Position numbers and translations under genes: made by a program. A model generated the notes under the pieces. The model was not told the DNA's origin, did no database searches, and saw nothing but the letters and a program-made list of their open reading frames with translations. Positions 13,244 through 14,146 of a stretch of 14,146 nucleotides of DNA are shown piece after piece. This DNA comes from Gammaproteobacteria bacterium (GTDB lineage Bacteria; Pseudomonadota; Gammaproteobacteria; Pseudomonadales; Litorivicinaceae), in NCBI GenBank assembly GCA_002717305.1, contig PBDH01000038.1, positions 1 to 14,146 on the forward strand, written 5' to 3'. Within the stretch, counting starts at the first letter, position 1. Each line of letters starts with the position of its first letter.

Positions 13244-14146
13244 TCGGTTTTCATCACAATGTCTACAATTTCTGAAAGAGCCACGCGGGTCGAACTGTCT
13301 TTGGTTCGTTGTTTGAGTTCGACTTCAGACTCTTCAAGGGTCTTGGCACTCACAACAATCCTGATAGGGATACCAATTAGGTCCATGTCCGCAAAACGTG
13401 GGCCTGGCCCTAGATTACGATCATCAAGTAAAACTTCGAGATCTCGATCTTGCAGTTCATTCTGGATTCGGATTGCTTCCACATCCACAGCAGGATTCTT
13501 ATTGCCGCCGATAGGAACGATACAGACATCAAAAGGTGATAGTGATCGGGTCCAGCAGATTCCTCGATCATCATGACGCTGCTCGATTGCTGCAGCCACA
13601 ATCCTTGTTATCCCAATGCCATAGCAACCCATGTATAGGGCTGACTGTTTCCCATTTTCATCAAGGACGGTTGCTTCCATTGCGAGCGAGTATTTTTGAC
13701 CGAGTTGGAAGACGTGACCGACCTCGATTCCACGACGAATCAGATAATGACCTGATCCATCTGGAGCTGGATCTCCTTCAACCGCGTTCCGAAGATCTGC
13801 TGTTTCTGGGTCCTCACAATCTCGACCCCAGTTAATCCCAAAATAATGCCAGCCCTCCTCGTTGGCCCCGGCTCCAAAGTCAGAACAGATTGCCGCTTGT
13901 CTGTCGGTGACCATGGGTATTGGACAATTTACTGGACCTAATGACCCAGGGCCAGCTCCCATTATAGCTCTAATTTCCTGTTCTGTTGCAAAGGTAAGCG
14001 GACTCTTTACCATTGGATGGTTCTCTGCTTTGACCTCATTCAGCGTATGGTCACCGCGAAGGATAAGTGCTATAAAATTTGATTTGCATAGATCGGAGGC
14101 ACATACGATTAACGTTTTGACGGTTCTCTGTACGTTGATTTCGAAA
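13240..14146 (-). CDS. proS: Prolyl-tRNA synthetase, C-terminal half (5' end beyond right edge)
   Basis: 301 residues of a class II prolyl-tRNA synthetase, which charges tRNA-Pro in the cytoplasm. The frame runs unbroken to the window edge; the ATG at 14013 is internal, since the codons before it read LILRGDHTLNEVKAENHP, family sequence of the insertion (editing) domain. Further marks are LTFATEQEIRAIMGAGPGSL, HYFGINWGRD, GIEVGHVFQLGQKYS, and class II motif 3 GCYGIGITRIVAAAIEQ. The C-terminal anticodon-binding domain includes PFDVCIVPIGGNKN and RFADMDLIGIPIRIVV. The full bacterial enzyme is about 570 residues, so roughly half is missing at the N-terminus. The stop overlaps the wrbA ATG by 4 nt, starting a proS-wrbA-DUF2069 chain. 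Confidence 0.96.
   Translation of the reverse strand, partial: FEINVQRTVKTLIVCASDLCKSNFIALILRGDHTLNEVKAENHPMVKSPLTFATEQEIRAIMGAGPGSLGPVNCPIPMVTDRQAAICSDFGAGANEEGWHYFGINWGRDCEDPETADLRNAVEGDPAPDGSGHYLIRRGIEVGHVFQLGQKYSLAMEATVLDENGKQSALYMGCYGIGITRIVAAAIEQRHDDRGICWTRSLSPFDVCIVPIGGNKNPAVDVEAIRIQNELQDRDLEVLLDDRNLGPGPRFADMDLIGIPIRIVVSAKTLEESEVELKQRTKDSSTRVALSEIVDIVMKTE

Noticed and set aside
1..14146. Mobile elements, CRISPR arrays, toxin-antitoxin or defence genes
   Set aside because: No transposase or integrase motifs, no spaced repeats and no terminal inverted repeats were seen; gene content is metabolic and housekeeping.

Overview
The window looks like chromosomal DNA from an uncultivated, probably marine gammaproteobacterium. 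This is an inference from gene content: a DmdA-type demethylase beside a DmdB-type ligase, a wrbA-DUF2069 pair, a DUF6394 protein beside an RCK potassium channel, and a type-2 malate dehydrogenase. Base composition is near half G+C by eye. Packing is tight, with ATGA and TAATG overlaps inside operons and two convergent gene pairs overlapping by 35-38 bp. No mobile element, CRISPR array, tRNA or rRNA was seen.

Region 1 (1-5374, all minus strand) is the most interesting. From upstream to downstream it reads: a short MetF-like methylene-THF reductase (4532-5374), a GcvT-family protein of the DMSP demethylase (DmdA) type (3304-4416), a DmdB-like acyl-CoA ligase (1655-3295), a DUF2182 membrane protein (882-1658) and a DUF1326 four-cysteine protein (265-885). 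The last three are joined by successive 4-nt ATGA overlaps. After them, on the same strand, comes a good sigma70-like promoter (182-210) and a tandem glycine riboswitch (1-150) cut by the left edge; it must control a gene outside the window. The proposed pathway is: a methylated substrate (best guess DMSP) donates a methyl group to THF, MetF oxidises methyl-THF to methylene-THF, and the ligase activates the demethylated acid as a CoA thioester. dmdC and dmdD are not in view.

Region 2 (5375-6810): a 182-bp divergent spacer with two small hairpins leads into glyA (plus strand, serine hydroxymethyltransferase), which can take the methylene-THF and glycine to serine. The demethylation cluster, glyA and the glycine-sensing leader therefore form a coherent C1/glycine neighbourhood.

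Region 3 (6773-9427): a PlsC-type acyltransferase (minus) overlaps the end of glyA. Divergent from it is a carboxylesterase (plus) coupled by a 4-nt overlap to malate dehydrogenase.

Region 4 (9428-12311): a DUF6394 membrane protein and a two-helix, double-RCK potassium channel overlap by one base; a LysE/ArgO-type amino-acid exporter with a TTG start follows.

Region 5 (12277-14146, minus): proS (5' end beyond the right edge), wrbA and a DUF2069 membrane protein form an overlapping three-gene chain.
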